64,000 nt of DNA, from positions 202,384 through 266,383 of the forward strand of contig NZ_JBBKTU010000002.1 in NCBI RefSeq assembly GCF_037892605.1, read 5' to 3'. The translations under genes were made by a program, and so were the position numbers. Below, piece by piece: positions 49,997-57,996 of this stretch (position 1 is the stretch's first letter; every line of letters starts with the position of its first letter). The DNA comes from Lacibacter sp. H407. Its GTDB lineage: Bacteria; Bacteroidota; Bacteroidia; Chitinophagales; Chitinophagaceae. The notes below the pieces were generated by a model, which saw nothing but the letters and a program-made list of their open reading frames with translations, did not search any database and was not told where the DNA came from.

Positions 49997-50033
49997 GCAA
50001 AAGAGCATTCAAACCTGAATGCTCTTTTGCTTT
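49997..50033. terminator. Bidirectional terminator
   Basis: A 15-bp perfect stem (49997-50011 with 50016-50030; GCAAAAGAGCATTCA arm) serves the MORN-like gene and the membrane protein gene from the other side. Confidence 0.9.
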
Positions 50034-50077
50034 AGTACTCCATCATTCGCATCAACAAATCAATTACGAATCAACGG

Positions 50078-50371
50078 TTACATAAAAAACTTTGCATACA
50101 GGATCATCAGTCCGTACATCACCGTCATTATAAAAATACCGATGGCTGTTTTATCACGCCGTCCGTTAATGAAGATGGTAAACAATACAATATTGGCAAT
50201 AAGGCATAAGCTACCAACAGCCGTCAGCATTGCTTTTGTTTTAAAGAAATATTCTACAAACTCTCCAAACGTAATGGAAGGAGTTTTAATAAAGTAGTAG
50301 ATCACGAGGCCAAGAATGGGAGCGAGGGCGCCCAGTACAATTCCAAAGGGCAGTTTGTCAAGTTTCAGCAT
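50078..50371 (-). CDS. Small membrane protein, unknown
   Basis: A 97-residue protein with three membrane helices (GIVLGALAPILGLVIYYFI, AVGSLCLIANIVLFTIFI, TAIGIFIMTVMYGLMIL). It starts at the ATG that overlaps the surE stop by one base (TGATG), so it is translationally coupled to surE. The longer frame to 50470 lies inside surE and is not used. Function unknown. Confidence 0.75.
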   Translation of the reverse strand: MLKLDKLPFGIVLGALAPILGLVIYYFIKTPSITFGEFVEYFFKTKAMLTAVGSLCLIANIVLFTIFINGRRDKTAIGIFIMTVMYGLMILYAKFFM

Positions 50372-51159
50372 CAGAATTTGAGTTTGGTTTCTAAATCCTC
50401 TTTTAATTGATAGTTGGTGAGGTCGAATTGAACGGGAACTACACTTACAAAATTGTGTTCCAGCGCCCAAACATCGGTATCTTTTCCTTTATCGAAGTTT
50501 TTAAATTCGCCGGTAAGCCAGTAATAGTTTTTTCCCGAAGGGTCTTTCCGCTCGTTGAAATCTTCCACATACTTGGCATACGCCTGCCGGCAAACCTTTA
50601 CACCTTTGATCAGGCTCACATCTACATTCGGGAAGTTCACATTCAAACAAAAATGCTTATCCAGTTTTCGTTTCAGTAATTGCTCCACCAGTAAGCGGGC
50701 ATATTTTTTTGCGGCGGTAAAATCGGCTTCCATACTGTAATTGAGCAGCGAAAAACCAATCGACGGAATACTCTCAATGCTTGCTTCAATGGCCGCACTC
50801 ATCGTACCGCTGTAAATTACATTGATGCTGTGGTTGGCACCGTGGTTGATGCCACTCAAACAAAGATCGGGTTTGCGATGCAGTACTTTGTCTACCGCCA
50901 GTTTCACACAATCAACAGGTGTACCGCTGCATTGCCAGGTTTCCACATCATCCATCAGGTGTACTTTTTGCAACCGGAGCGGCGAACCAATGGTGATCGC
51001 ATGCCCCATTCCACTCTGCGGTTTATCCGGCGCCACTACTACTATTTTTCCAAGATCTTTTACTGCTTCCACCAGGTTGCGGATGCCGGGTGCTGTTATA
51101 CCATCGTCGTTTGTAATGAGGATGATGGGTTGTTCTTTTGTTTTTTTTGCTTTAGCCAT
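50371..51159 (-). CDS. surE: 5'/3'-nucleotidase SurE
   Basis: A 262-residue phosphatase for nucleoside monophosphates. It has the metal-binding ITNDDGITAPG motif near residue 15, the Ser in SGMGHAIT, the SGINHGANHSINVIYSGTMSAA block and the domain-swapping C-terminal arm. The family is linked to stress survival. The next gene is coupled to it by a one-base overlap. Confidence 0.95.
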   Translation of the reverse strand: MAKAKKTKEQPIILITNDDGITAPGIRNLVEAVKDLGKIVVVAPDKPQSGMGHAITIGSPLRLQKVHLMDDVETWQCSGTPVDCVKLAVDKVLHRKPDLCLSGINHGANHSINVIYSGTMSAAIEASIESIPSIGFSLLNYSMEADFTAAKKYARLLVEQLLKRKLDKHFCLNVNFPNVDVSLIKGVKVCRQAYAKYVEDFNERKDPSGKNYYWLTGEFKNFDKGKDTDVWALEHNFVSVVPVQFDLTNYQLKEDLETKLKF

Positions 51160-51583
51160 GTTCGTTCAGTTCCCTTGTTCTTTTTGTTACCGGCAAAGTT
51201 ATTACTATGTAGCTGCATTGGCGTCGCACTCTTGTACGAAATCAATTCTATGCAGCTTTGTCGGCTCACGTAAAAGTCTGATTTATTGAGGAGTTGGCAA
51301 AATTGCTTACATCCACATTTGCTCAACAAGTACAAATTGCCGAAGAAATATTTCTGTGCTAAATCGTAAGAAGAATTTTTTAACGCAGCATTTTTTTTAT
51401 TTACATAGTCTGGCCGCTTTGAGCGGCCTGACTTTACTCTCCGACACGGCAGCTTTCAATTTCTTTCTGTGTTCATCTGCGTCCATCTGTGGCGAAAATT
51501 TATTCTCTGCATCTGGCGGGGAAAAACAAATATTTTTCAAACTAAAATAATTAGTATATTCGCTCCAATAAAATTAGCAGACC
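51160..51583. other. Gene-free stretch with a strong hairpin
   Basis: The 424 bp between surE and the XRE-S24 gene hold a hairpin (GGCCGCT 51412-51418 with AGCGGCC 51422-51428, extended by AGTC/GACT) and a CTGTGTTCATCTGCGTCCAT-type segment (51467-51494), which looks like an old dispersed repeat. No protein is supported. Confidence 0.5.
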
Positions 51584-52333
51584 ATGGCCGTTGCCAATCA
51601 AAACCTCAAATACCTGCGCAAATTGCGTGGATGGACACAGGAAGAATTTGCACAAAAGATCGGTATCAAGCGTTCGCTTGTAGGTGCGTATGAAGAAGAA
51701 CGTGCAGAGCCGAACTACGACGTGCTCGAAACCGTAAGTGATCTGTTCAAGGTAAGTATTGATGATCTGTTGCGGAAAGATCTCAGCGAAACAAAAGGCA
51801 GTTACCTCGCCAAGCGCCGTATGATGAAGATGGCCAGCGAACACAATGTGATCCATTTTGTTCCGGTAAAAGCCGCCGCCGGTTATCTCAACGGCTATGC
51901 CGATCCGGAATTTCTGGACGAACTCAACACCTTTACATTGCCCATGCTCAGTGGTGGCACCTACCGTGCCTTTGAAATTGTGGGGGATAGTATGTTGCCA
52001 ACGCCCAGCGGCAGTGTAATTGTAGGAGAAAAAGTACAGAACCTCGATGATGTAAAGAATAACAATGCGTACATCATTCTCAGCAAATCGGAAGGGGTAG
52101 TGTACAAGCGTGTATTAAAAAGTAATCGAAGCAAAAATAAACTCACATTGGTGAGCGATAATCCTGCTTATCAACCATACAATGTAAATGCCGAAGATGT
52201 GTTGGAATTCTGGAGTGCACAAATGGTGTTGAGCCGTGTAAATCAGGGACAGCGCTGGGATGTAACCAATCTTGCATCGTTAGTGAGTAACCTGCAGGAT
52301 CAGGTAAACAATCTGAAAAAGAAAATGAATTAA
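51584..52333 (+). CDS. XRE-family regulator with S24-like C-terminal domain
   Basis: A 249-residue protein with an N-terminal helix-turn-helix (NLKYLRKLRGWTQEEFAQKIGIKRSLVGAYEEERAEPNYDVL) and a C-terminal LexA/CI-like fold (FEIVGDSMLPTPSGSVIVGEKV, then NNAYIILSKSEGVVYKRVL), where Ser in DSM and Lys in YKR are the autocleavage dyad. A short coiled coil (LQDQVNNLKKKMN) ends it. Such proteins are prophage-type or chromosomal repressors that respond to DNA damage; no phage genes are nearby. The stop codon overlaps a 36-nt palindrome. Confidence 0.9.
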   Translation: MAVANQNLKYLRKLRGWTQEEFAQKIGIKRSLVGAYEEERAEPNYDVLETVSDLFKVSIDDLLRKDLSETKGSYLAKRRMMKMASEHNVIHFVPVKAAAGYLNGYADPEFLDELNTFTLPMLSGGTYRAFEIVGDSMLPTPSGSVIVGEKVQNLDDVKNNNAYIILSKSEGVVYKRVLKSNRSKNKLTLVSDNPAYQPYNVNAEDVLEFWSAQMVLSRVNQGQRWDVTNLASLVSNLQDQVNNLKKKMN

Positions 52334-52368
52334 TGACTTGCTCCGGCTTTAAAGCCGGAGCAAGTCAT
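52333..52368. repeat. 36-nt perfect palindrome at the XRE-S24 stop
   Basis: ATGACTTGCTCCGGCTTT (52333-52350) is followed directly by its exact complement (52351-52368) with no loop. It begins at the last base of the stop codon. Confidence 0.8.
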
Positions 52369-52370
52369 AT

Positions 52371-52409
52371 AGCCGCTCATACAAATTCAACTGTATGAGC
52401 GGCTTTTTT
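52371..52409 (+). terminator. Terminator after the XRE-S24 gene
   Basis: AGCCGCTCATACA (52371-52383) pairs with TGTATGAGCGGCT (52392-52404) and a T run follows. It stands 2 bp after the palindrome. Confidence 0.92.
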
Positions 52410-52428
52410 ATAATAGTTTGCAGCCGTA

Positions 52429-54894
52429 ATGAGAAAATCGATCCTGTCCTTTGTATTGCTGCTTGCCACCATTTCTTTGTTTGCCGGTAATGAGCCGGAG
52501 CGTTCGCTTCAGGCCAGTAAAGTGTTACAAGCTCCCAAATTAGATGGCATACTCGATGAGGCCATCTGGCAAAATGCACCCGTAGCTGAAAATTTTGTTG
52601 TCAACAGCCCCAATTATGGCGAAGCGTCTGCGCATCGCACCAAAGTATATGTGGTGTACGATAACAGCAATATTTACATCGGTGCTTATTTGTACGATGA
52701 TCCATCCAAAGTGCGTACACAGTTAACAGCCCGTGATAAAGAAAGCCAGCAGGATATCGATTATTTTTCTGTTTTCTTTGATACATACAATGATGATCAG
52801 AATGGATTTCAATTTGTGGTAACCAGCAGAAATGTACAGAGCGATGGACGTTTAAGTCCTAACCGTTCCTCGCAATTTGGTCCGCCGAGTGATTACAGTT
52901 GGGATGCAGTGTGGGAAAGCAAAGTAACCATGCACGAAGATGGCTGGGTGGTTGAAATGAAAATTCCCTACTTCTCACTTCGCTTCGCAAAAAAAGAAAA
53001 ACAGGATTGGGGGTTGAATTTTCAACGTTATGTACGCAGAAGCAATGAAAGTTCGTATTGGAACAACATCAACCCCAATGAAAATGGTTTTGTAAATCAA
53101 TTCGGCCGGTTGAATGGATTAGAAAATCTTGAACCACCACTTCGGTTATCCTTTCTTCCATACGTTACGGCCGGTTACAGAACTACACCTACATCGCAGG
53201 GAAGAGTGAATGAATTTCTACGCAATGGTGGTATGGATGTAAAGTATGGTGTGAATGAAAGTTTTACATTGGACATGACCCTGATCCCCGATTTCGGCCA
53301 AGTGATCAGCGATAACGTCATCAACAATCTTTCTCCTTTTGAAGTACAGTTCCAGGAGAACCGTCCCTTCTTCACCGAAGGAACGGAGATCTTCAATAAA
53401 GCCGGTTTGTTTTATTCGAGAAGAGTAGGAGCTACCCCATCCGGTTATTACAATGCAAGAAGTAAAGGTTCAACTGACAGTACACGAATTCTTTCCAATC
53501 CCGGTGTAGTGCAATTGTTGAACGCAACAAAATTTTCCGGACGTACCAAACAGAAACTGGGCATCGGTGTGTTCAATGCAATTGCTGCACCCATGTTTGC
53601 AGAAATTGAAAATACCAATACCAAAACAGTTGAACGTATCCAGACGGAACCGTTTACAAACTATAATCTTATTGTATTGGACCAGGCATTGAAAGGGCGT
53701 TCGTCGATAACACTCACCAATGCAAATGTTACACGGAATGGTGCGGGCAGAGATGCAAATGTTACCGGGCTTGATCTGTTTCTGTTTGATAAAACCAATC
53801 AATATGGTTTCCAGGGAAAGTTTGATTACAGTAAGATCATGGGGCCCAATCCGTACAGTGGATTTAAAAGTGTATTGAGTGTTGGAAAAGTAAGTGGTAA
53901 AATTCAGTATAACTTCTTAAGTAATGTAGAGAGTGATCGTTATGATCCAAACGATCTTGGTTTTCTTGGTGCGCCGAATAAAGTGAACCATCAGGTACGC
54001 ATCAGTTATAATCAATTAACACCAACGGATAAATTCAACTCGTACAATTTCAGTTTAACTGTACGTCACGAAATGTTGTATAAACCGTTTGTGTTTACAA
54101 ATATTCAGTACAATGCCGGATCGTTTTGGTTCTTTAAAAATTTCTGGGATCTGAGTTTGAATGCAACTTATCAACCACTGTGGCAAAAAAATTATTTCGA
54201 ATTACGCACACCCGGTCGGTTTATGCGACAGGTGCCTTGGGGTTTTATGCGGTTGAATGGAAGTACCGACAGCCGCAAGCGTTTGTTTGCACGGGTAACG
54301 CTTGGTTTTGCTGAATCAGTTGATATCAAAAATGATCCGTACATCATTGTTCATCCGGGTATGCGTTATCGTTTCAGTGACCGGTTGAGTCTGGATATTG
54401 ATTGGAATTATATGGACGATCGTGGACAGTTTGGCTATGCATTTATGCGTGAAACAAACGGCGAACCAATTATTGGAAGAAGAAGGAAGACAGATGTAAC
54501 CACACTCATCAGTGGTATTTATAATTTCACCAGCCGCATGAATGTTACGTTGCGTGCACGCCATTACTGGAGCCGTGTTAAGTATGCCAGCTTCTACAAT
54601 GTGAGTGAGGACGGTTGGTATATTGATCGGGCATTTATTCCGGGGCAGGATCAAAATTTCAACGTGTGGAATATGGATGTGTTCTATACCTGGGATTTCA
54701 ATTACGGCAGCCGTTTTATTATTGGTTGGAAAAACTGGCTGGCAAATGATTTCCCAATTGATGGCGATCGACATAAAAACTACTGGAGCAATGCAGGTCG
54801 TGTTTTGTTTACACCACAGGGAAATGAATTTACTGCACGTATGATCTTCTTTATTGATTCGCAAAAGTTGAGGAAGAAGAGAAGTCAGTTGTGA
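52429..54894 (+). CDS. DUF5916 outer-membrane protein with CBM9-like N-terminal domain
   Basis: An 821-residue protein with a signal peptide, a CBM9-like domain to about residue 210 (APKLDGILDEAIWQNAPVAENFVVNSPNYGEAS, DNSNIYIGAYLYDD, WVVEMKIPYFSLRF) and then the DUF5916 domain, which ends in many membrane-barrel-like strands (NVTLRARHYWSRVKY, FIIGWKNWL). The family is widespread in Bacteroidota as large outer-membrane proteins of unknown role, often near hydrolases. It starts 20 bp after the terminator and is monocistronic. Confidence 0.9.
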   Translation: MRKSILSFVLLLATISLFAGNEPERSLQASKVLQAPKLDGILDEAIWQNAPVAENFVVNSPNYGEASAHRTKVYVVYDNSNIYIGAYLYDDPSKVRTQLTARDKESQQDIDYFSVFFDTYNDDQNGFQFVVTSRNVQSDGRLSPNRSSQFGPPSDYSWDAVWESKVTMHEDGWVVEMKIPYFSLRFAKKEKQDWGLNFQRYVRRSNESSYWNNINPNENGFVNQFGRLNGLENLEPPLRLSFLPYVTAGYRTTPTSQGRVNEFLRNGGMDVKYGVNESFTLDMTLIPDFGQVISDNVINNLSPFEVQFQENRPFFTEGTEIFNKAGLFYSRRVGATPSGYYNARSKGSTDSTRILSNPGVVQLLNATKFSGRTKQKLGIGVFNAIAAPMFAEIENTNTKTVERIQTEPFTNYNLIVLDQALKGRSSITLTNANVTRNGAGRDANVTGLDLFLFDKTNQYGFQGKFDYSKIMGPNPYSGFKSVLSVGKVSGKIQYNFLSNVESDRYDPNDLGFLGAPNKVNHQVRISYNQLTPTDKFNSYNFSLTVRHEMLYKPFVFTNIQYNAGSFWFFKNFWDLSLNATYQPLWQKNYFELRTPGRFMRQVPWGFMRLNGSTDSRKRLFARVTLGFAESVDIKNDPYIIVHPGMRYRFSDRLSLDIDWNYMDDRGQFGYAFMRETNGEPIIGRRRKTDVTTLISGIYNFTSRMNVTLRARHYWSRVKYASFYNVSEDGWYIDRAFIPGQDQNFNVWNMDVFYTWDFNYGSRFIIGWKNWLANDFPIDGDRHKNYWSNAGRVLFTPQGNEFTARMIFFIDSQKLRKKRSQL

Positions 54895-54936
54895 GCCGAT
54901 AGTAGTTAGTGGAAAGAAATGAGTAGTGAGTGGTGA

Positions 54937-54983
54937 GTGGAGTCGAACCACGGTACAAGTCAATCGAGCGCAGTCGAGATTGA
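54937..54983. repeat. Pair of Bacteroidota-type dispersed palindromes
   Basis: GTGG-AGTCGAA-CCAC (54937-54951) and TCAATC (54960-54965) with GATTGA (54978-54983) around GAGCGCAGTCGA. The GAG-GCAGTCGA core is shared with 27189-27226 and is common in intergenic regions of this phylum. Confidence 0.6.
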
Positions 54984-55002
54984 CGTCAATTGATTTCTAC
55001 TC

Positions 55003-55848
55003 TTAATTCAAACCGTAAATATCTTTCGCCAACCGGAACGTATTGCAATGTGCTTCCACAATAATTTTTACATCGGCTGAATAACCGCCACCCATTGCAA
55101 CAGTACAAGGGATATTGTGTTGTTGCAGTTTCGTAAACACCATTTCATCACGCTGTTTGCAACCCTGCATACTCACTTTCAGTTTGCCGAATTTATCCGT
55201 ATCAAGAATATCAACACCGGATAAATAAAAAGCAAAATCAGGTTTTACTTTTTCGATCAGCATGTTCAATGTGTTTTCCAGCAGTGGAAGATAGATGCTG
55301 TCGTCAGTACCATCTTTCAATCCAATGTCAAGATCACTGGTTTCTTTATGAAAAGGATAGTTGTGAGCACCATGCATACTGAACGTAAACACCTTGCTGT
55401 TATTTTCAAAGATTTTTGCTGTACCGTTTCCCTGGTGTACATCCAGATCAATGATAAGTATTTGCTTCGCCAGCTTTTGATGCAGCAAATAATTGGCTGC
55501 CGTTGCAAAATCATTTAACAGACAAAACCCTTCGCCTCTGTCAGCAAATGCATGATGCGTACCACCTGCTATATTCATGGCCACTCCGTTTTTCAATGCA
55601 TACATACAACAATCAATCGTTCCCTGCGTAATGATGAGTTCCCGTTCTGTTAGTTCATGCGATTGAGGAAAGCCGATATGTCGTTGCTCTTTTGCTGAAA
55701 GGGTTTGTTGTTTCAGTTTGGTGAGATATTCTTCTGTATGTGTAAGCAATACAATTTCATCAGCACAAACTGTTGGTGCAAAAAGATTAGCAGCAGTTAT
55801 ACTTCCTTCATGCATCAGTTGTTCGGGTATCAGCTCATATTTCAACAT
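55003..55848 (-). CDS. Histone-deacetylase-family hydrolase, start codon uncertain
   Basis: From the only ATG this is a 281-residue protein of the HDAC/AcuC superfamily: GGTHHAFADRGEGFCLLND (catalytic His-His and Asp region), LIIDLDVHQGNGT (zinc Asp and His) and YLSGVDILDTDKFG (second zinc Asp). The ATG at 55848 is not the family start. Reading on upstream, the frame encodes APIYAHPLPEGHRFPM, which is the conserved family N-terminus, but between it and the stop at 55942-55944 there is no ATG, GTG or TTG, only ATC/ATT. The stop lies in a palindromic repeat. So the original start may have been lost. Substrate unknown. Confidence 0.85.
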   Translation of the reverse strand: MLKYELIPEQLMHEGSITAANLFAPTVCADEIVLLTHTEEYLTKLKQQTLSAKEQRHIGFPQSHELTERELIITQGTIDCCMYALKNGVAMNIAGGTHHAFADRGEGFCLLNDFATAANYLLHQKLAKQILIIDLDVHQGNGTAKIFENNSKVFTFSMHGAHNYPFHKETSDLDIGLKDGTDDSIYLPLLENTLNMLIEKVKPDFAFYLSGVDILDTDKFGKLKVSMQGCKQRDEMVFTKLQQHNIPCTVAMGGGYSADVKIIVEAHCNTFRLAKDIYGLN

Positions 55849-55937
55849 AGGAAACCGATGCCCTTCCGGTAATGGATGTGCATAAATGGGAGCGTGGGCA
55901 ATATGTAAGGTTTTTGTACTGATGATTTTTGTTTTTT

Positions 55938-56140
55938 GATATCAGGACGTCGCTAAGACGTCAGACATCTTTGGTTTGAAATTTTCAATTTATTTACCGG
56001 CGTCTGACATCTGCGATGTCCTGACGACTACCAGACTTCAGATATCAGGATGTCGCTAAGACGTCAGACATCTTGTATTTTTTATTTACAAAATTATTCA
56101 CCGTCGTTTTACTTCTGCGATGCCCTTACGATCATTGTAA
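55938..56140. repeat. Tandem pair of palindromic units of about 100 bp
   Basis: Each unit has a left arm of about 34 bp beginning GATATCAGGACGTCGCTAAG (55938-55971 and 56040-56073; one mismatch between the two), a T/A-rich spacer, and a right arm that is an imperfect inverted copy (CTGACATCTGCGATGTCCTG near 56003; a decayed form near 56115). Nothing is coded. The units fill the gap between the HDAC-like gene and pdeM. Confidence 0.75.
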
Positions 56141-56800
56141 TTCAATGATGCTTTTATTGACTATCGCAAACACTTTGTCTTTCTTCTTTGGCTTTAGTGC
56201 ATGTGTGCCTGTGAAACGCCCAAAGGCAGGCAGCACCGCATACTCTTCACCAAAATAAAAACACGGGAAACGCAACGATTGTTTTGCAAAACCTTCGATC
56301 CGTATACCCGGATGTATGTGACCGGTAAAGAGATACGGTTGCTCAGATGATGCGGTTTTTTTTGTAACGGGAGGTTCGTGTGTAAACTGAAACGGATGCA
56401 GATCCATCGTTCCTTCCTGTATGGAAATTTCGTTGGCAGCATACCATTGATCATTCAAGATGTCATGATTGCCTCTCACCAAATGAATCGGCAGGTGCGA
56501 AATGTCTTTCCGCCATTTTTCAAACAACCGTATTTCATTGTTCATATGGCTGTGAAAAAAATCGCCAACTACAATCAACTCTTTTGGTTGAAAGAACTGA
56601 ACCTGTGCGACCAATCGCTGCAGGTCTTCTTTAAAAGCAGTTTGCGGAATGCCTATCCCTTCTTTCCGGAAGTGGCCACTTTTGCCAAAATGAATATCCG
56701 ACACGATCAACCGTTTTTCCTCTTCCCAAAACAGGCAGCTCTCCGGCGAAAGCCAGAGCGTTTGTTGCTGTAGTTGAAAGCGAACGGGCTGCTGTGTCAT
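56132..56800 (-). CDS. pdeM: Ligase-associated DNA damage response endonuclease PdeM
   Basis: A 222-residue calcineurin-like metallophosphoesterase with VSDIHFGKSGHFRKEGIGIP, VVGDFFHSHMN, RGNHDI and THEPP followed by GHIHPGI, the full set of metal ligands. This form is typical of PdeM, which is found next to an Lhr-type helicase, an exonuclease and a DNA ligase in repair clusters. The ATG at 56800 gives the family start; the frame runs on to 56923. Here the helicase is about 1.2 kb away and the ligase is not in the window. Confidence 0.88.
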   Translation of the reverse strand: MTQQPVRFQLQQQTLWLSPESCLFWEEEKRLIVSDIHFGKSGHFRKEGIGIPQTAFKEDLQRLVAQVQFFQPKELIVVGDFFHSHMNNEIRLFEKWRKDISHLPIHLVRGNHDILNDQWYAANEISIQEGTMDLHPFQFTHEPPVTKKTASSEQPYLFTGHIHPGIRIEGFAKQSLRFPCFYFGEEYAVLPAFGRFTGTHALKPKKKDKVFAIVNKSIIELQ

Positions 56801-56874
56801 GGGATGCAAATGTAAGCCCTGCTTTTTTCGTTTCAACAATCCAATGAATTGATTTATTTTGAACAAAAAATTAC

Positions 56875-57363
56875 ATGCAGGAACAACGGGATTATTTACA
56901 GGCTCCAATGGAAACAAAACCATCTGTACCGCAAGGGATCAATGTACTCAGCATACTTAGTTTTATTGGAAGTGGATTCCAGATTTTTGGTGCGGTCATC
57001 AGCTATTTTACTATTGCGTATAGTGTGCAATCCTTACCCGAAACAAGAAAGCTGGAGCGTAGTGCCGATATGAAACCATTCAGTAGTTTTTTTAAGTGGT
57101 CGGCCGATGCAACGCTGAAGCAATATGAGCATCGGATGTCTCTCTTACTGGTTTCTTTACTGGCAGCAGCCATTTGCATTGTTGGGGTACTTCAAATGCG
57201 CAAACTGAAAAAAAGAGGATTTGCCGTTTACACTGCAGGCGAATTAATGTTGCCCGTTTTTACCGCTGTTGTAATTGATGTATGGGCGTCGCTGTTCGGA
57301 TTTTTTATTGCGATCATCTTTCTTATTTTGTTTGCAGTGCAACGCAAACATTTGACACAATAA
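56875..57363 (+). CDS. Small membrane protein, unknown
   Basis: A 162-residue protein with four membrane helices (INVLSILSFIGSGFQIFGAVISYFTI, SLLLVSLLAAAICIVGVLQM, ELMLPVFTAVVIDVWASLFGFFIAIIFLILF) and a charged middle loop. I do not recognise the family. It is transcribed in the opposite direction to pdeM and shares a terminator with the Haem_bd gene. The ATG at 56911 is another possible start. Confidence 0.7.
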   Translation: MQEQRDYLQAPMETKPSVPQGINVLSILSFIGSGFQIFGAVISYFTIAYSVQSLPETRKLERSADMKPFSSFFKWSADATLKQYEHRMSLLLVSLLAAAICIVGVLQMRKLKKRGFAVYTAGELMLPVFTAVVIDVWASLFGFFIAIIFLILFAVQRKHLTQ

Positions 57364-57376
57364 ATTTTTATGTAAA

Positions 57377-57402
57377 ACAAAAGCCCCAACAGGGGCTTTT
57401 GT
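57377..57402. terminator. Bidirectional terminator
   Basis: ACAAAAGCCCC (57377-57387) pairs with GGGGCTTTTGT (57392-57402). It overlaps the last base of the Haem_bd gene's stop codon. Confidence 0.88.
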
Positions 57403-57899
57403 TATTTATTTTCAACTTTGGCTTTGTCTGATTGCTGCGCCGGTTCAGCAGGGGGAAGTGTTGCTAAATTCTCTTCACACCATTTGTACAAGGCCTCTTT
57501 TTGTTCGGCAGTAAGGATCGATTTTTTATGGATGTAGGTATAACTTTCCAACGGCATCTTTCCTTCTTTCACTTCATCCATGATCTCTGTAAATTTTTTC
57601 CGTTGACGTTTGGCGGTGTACGTTGCAAACTCAGAAAAATTCAATTCTTTTTTTCCTTCATCCACATGATCCTGCAGCCACCAGGTAACCGGTTGCACAT
57701 TGGCATACCATGGATAAACAGTGTTGTTGCTGTGACAATCGTAACAGGATTGTTTTAAAATGGACGCAACATTATCATTCACGGCAAATTTTGTACTGAT
57801 ATCATTTGGAAATGGTCCGGCCGATACCTTTTGTTTAGGACGTATGAACTGGATGATCACCAATGCAGCGATGAGTACATAAAGGATCTTTTTGAGCAT
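57402..57899 (-). CDS. Haem_bd-domain (cytochrome c-like) membrane protein
   Basis: A 165-residue protein with an N-terminal anchor helix and one heme-binding motif, C52-Y-D-C55-H56, in the context CYDCHSNNTVYPWYANVQPVTWWLQDHV, the signature of the Haem_bd family of Bacteroidota. The end is a disordered Pro/Gln/Lys tail. Such proteins probably transfer electrons in the periplasm; the partner is unknown. The ATG at 57899 matches the family start. Confidence 0.9.
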   Translation of the reverse strand: MLKKILYVLIAALVIIQFIRPKQKVSAGPFPNDISTKFAVNDNVASILKQSCYDCHSNNTVYPWYANVQPVTWWLQDHVDEGKKELNFSEFATYTAKRQRKKFTEIMDEVKEGKMPLESYTYIHKKSILTAEQKEALYKWCEENLATLPPAEPAQQSDKAKVENK

Positions 57900-57996
57900 G
57901 CTGGTTGTTTTGATAAATGTAGTAAGAAAATGAGTTGCTTTCAATGACAGAAATACTTTGAAAGGAAAATTGTGATCATTTTTTTCAGTAATCGAA

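Noticed and set aside
51584..52333. Prophage remnant around the XRE-S24 repressor
   Set aside because: No integrase, attachment site or phage structural gene is near; such regulators also occur as chromosomal genes.
55938..56140. CRISPR-like repeat array
   Set aside because: Only two direct copies, each with an inverted arm, no regular spacers and no cas genes.
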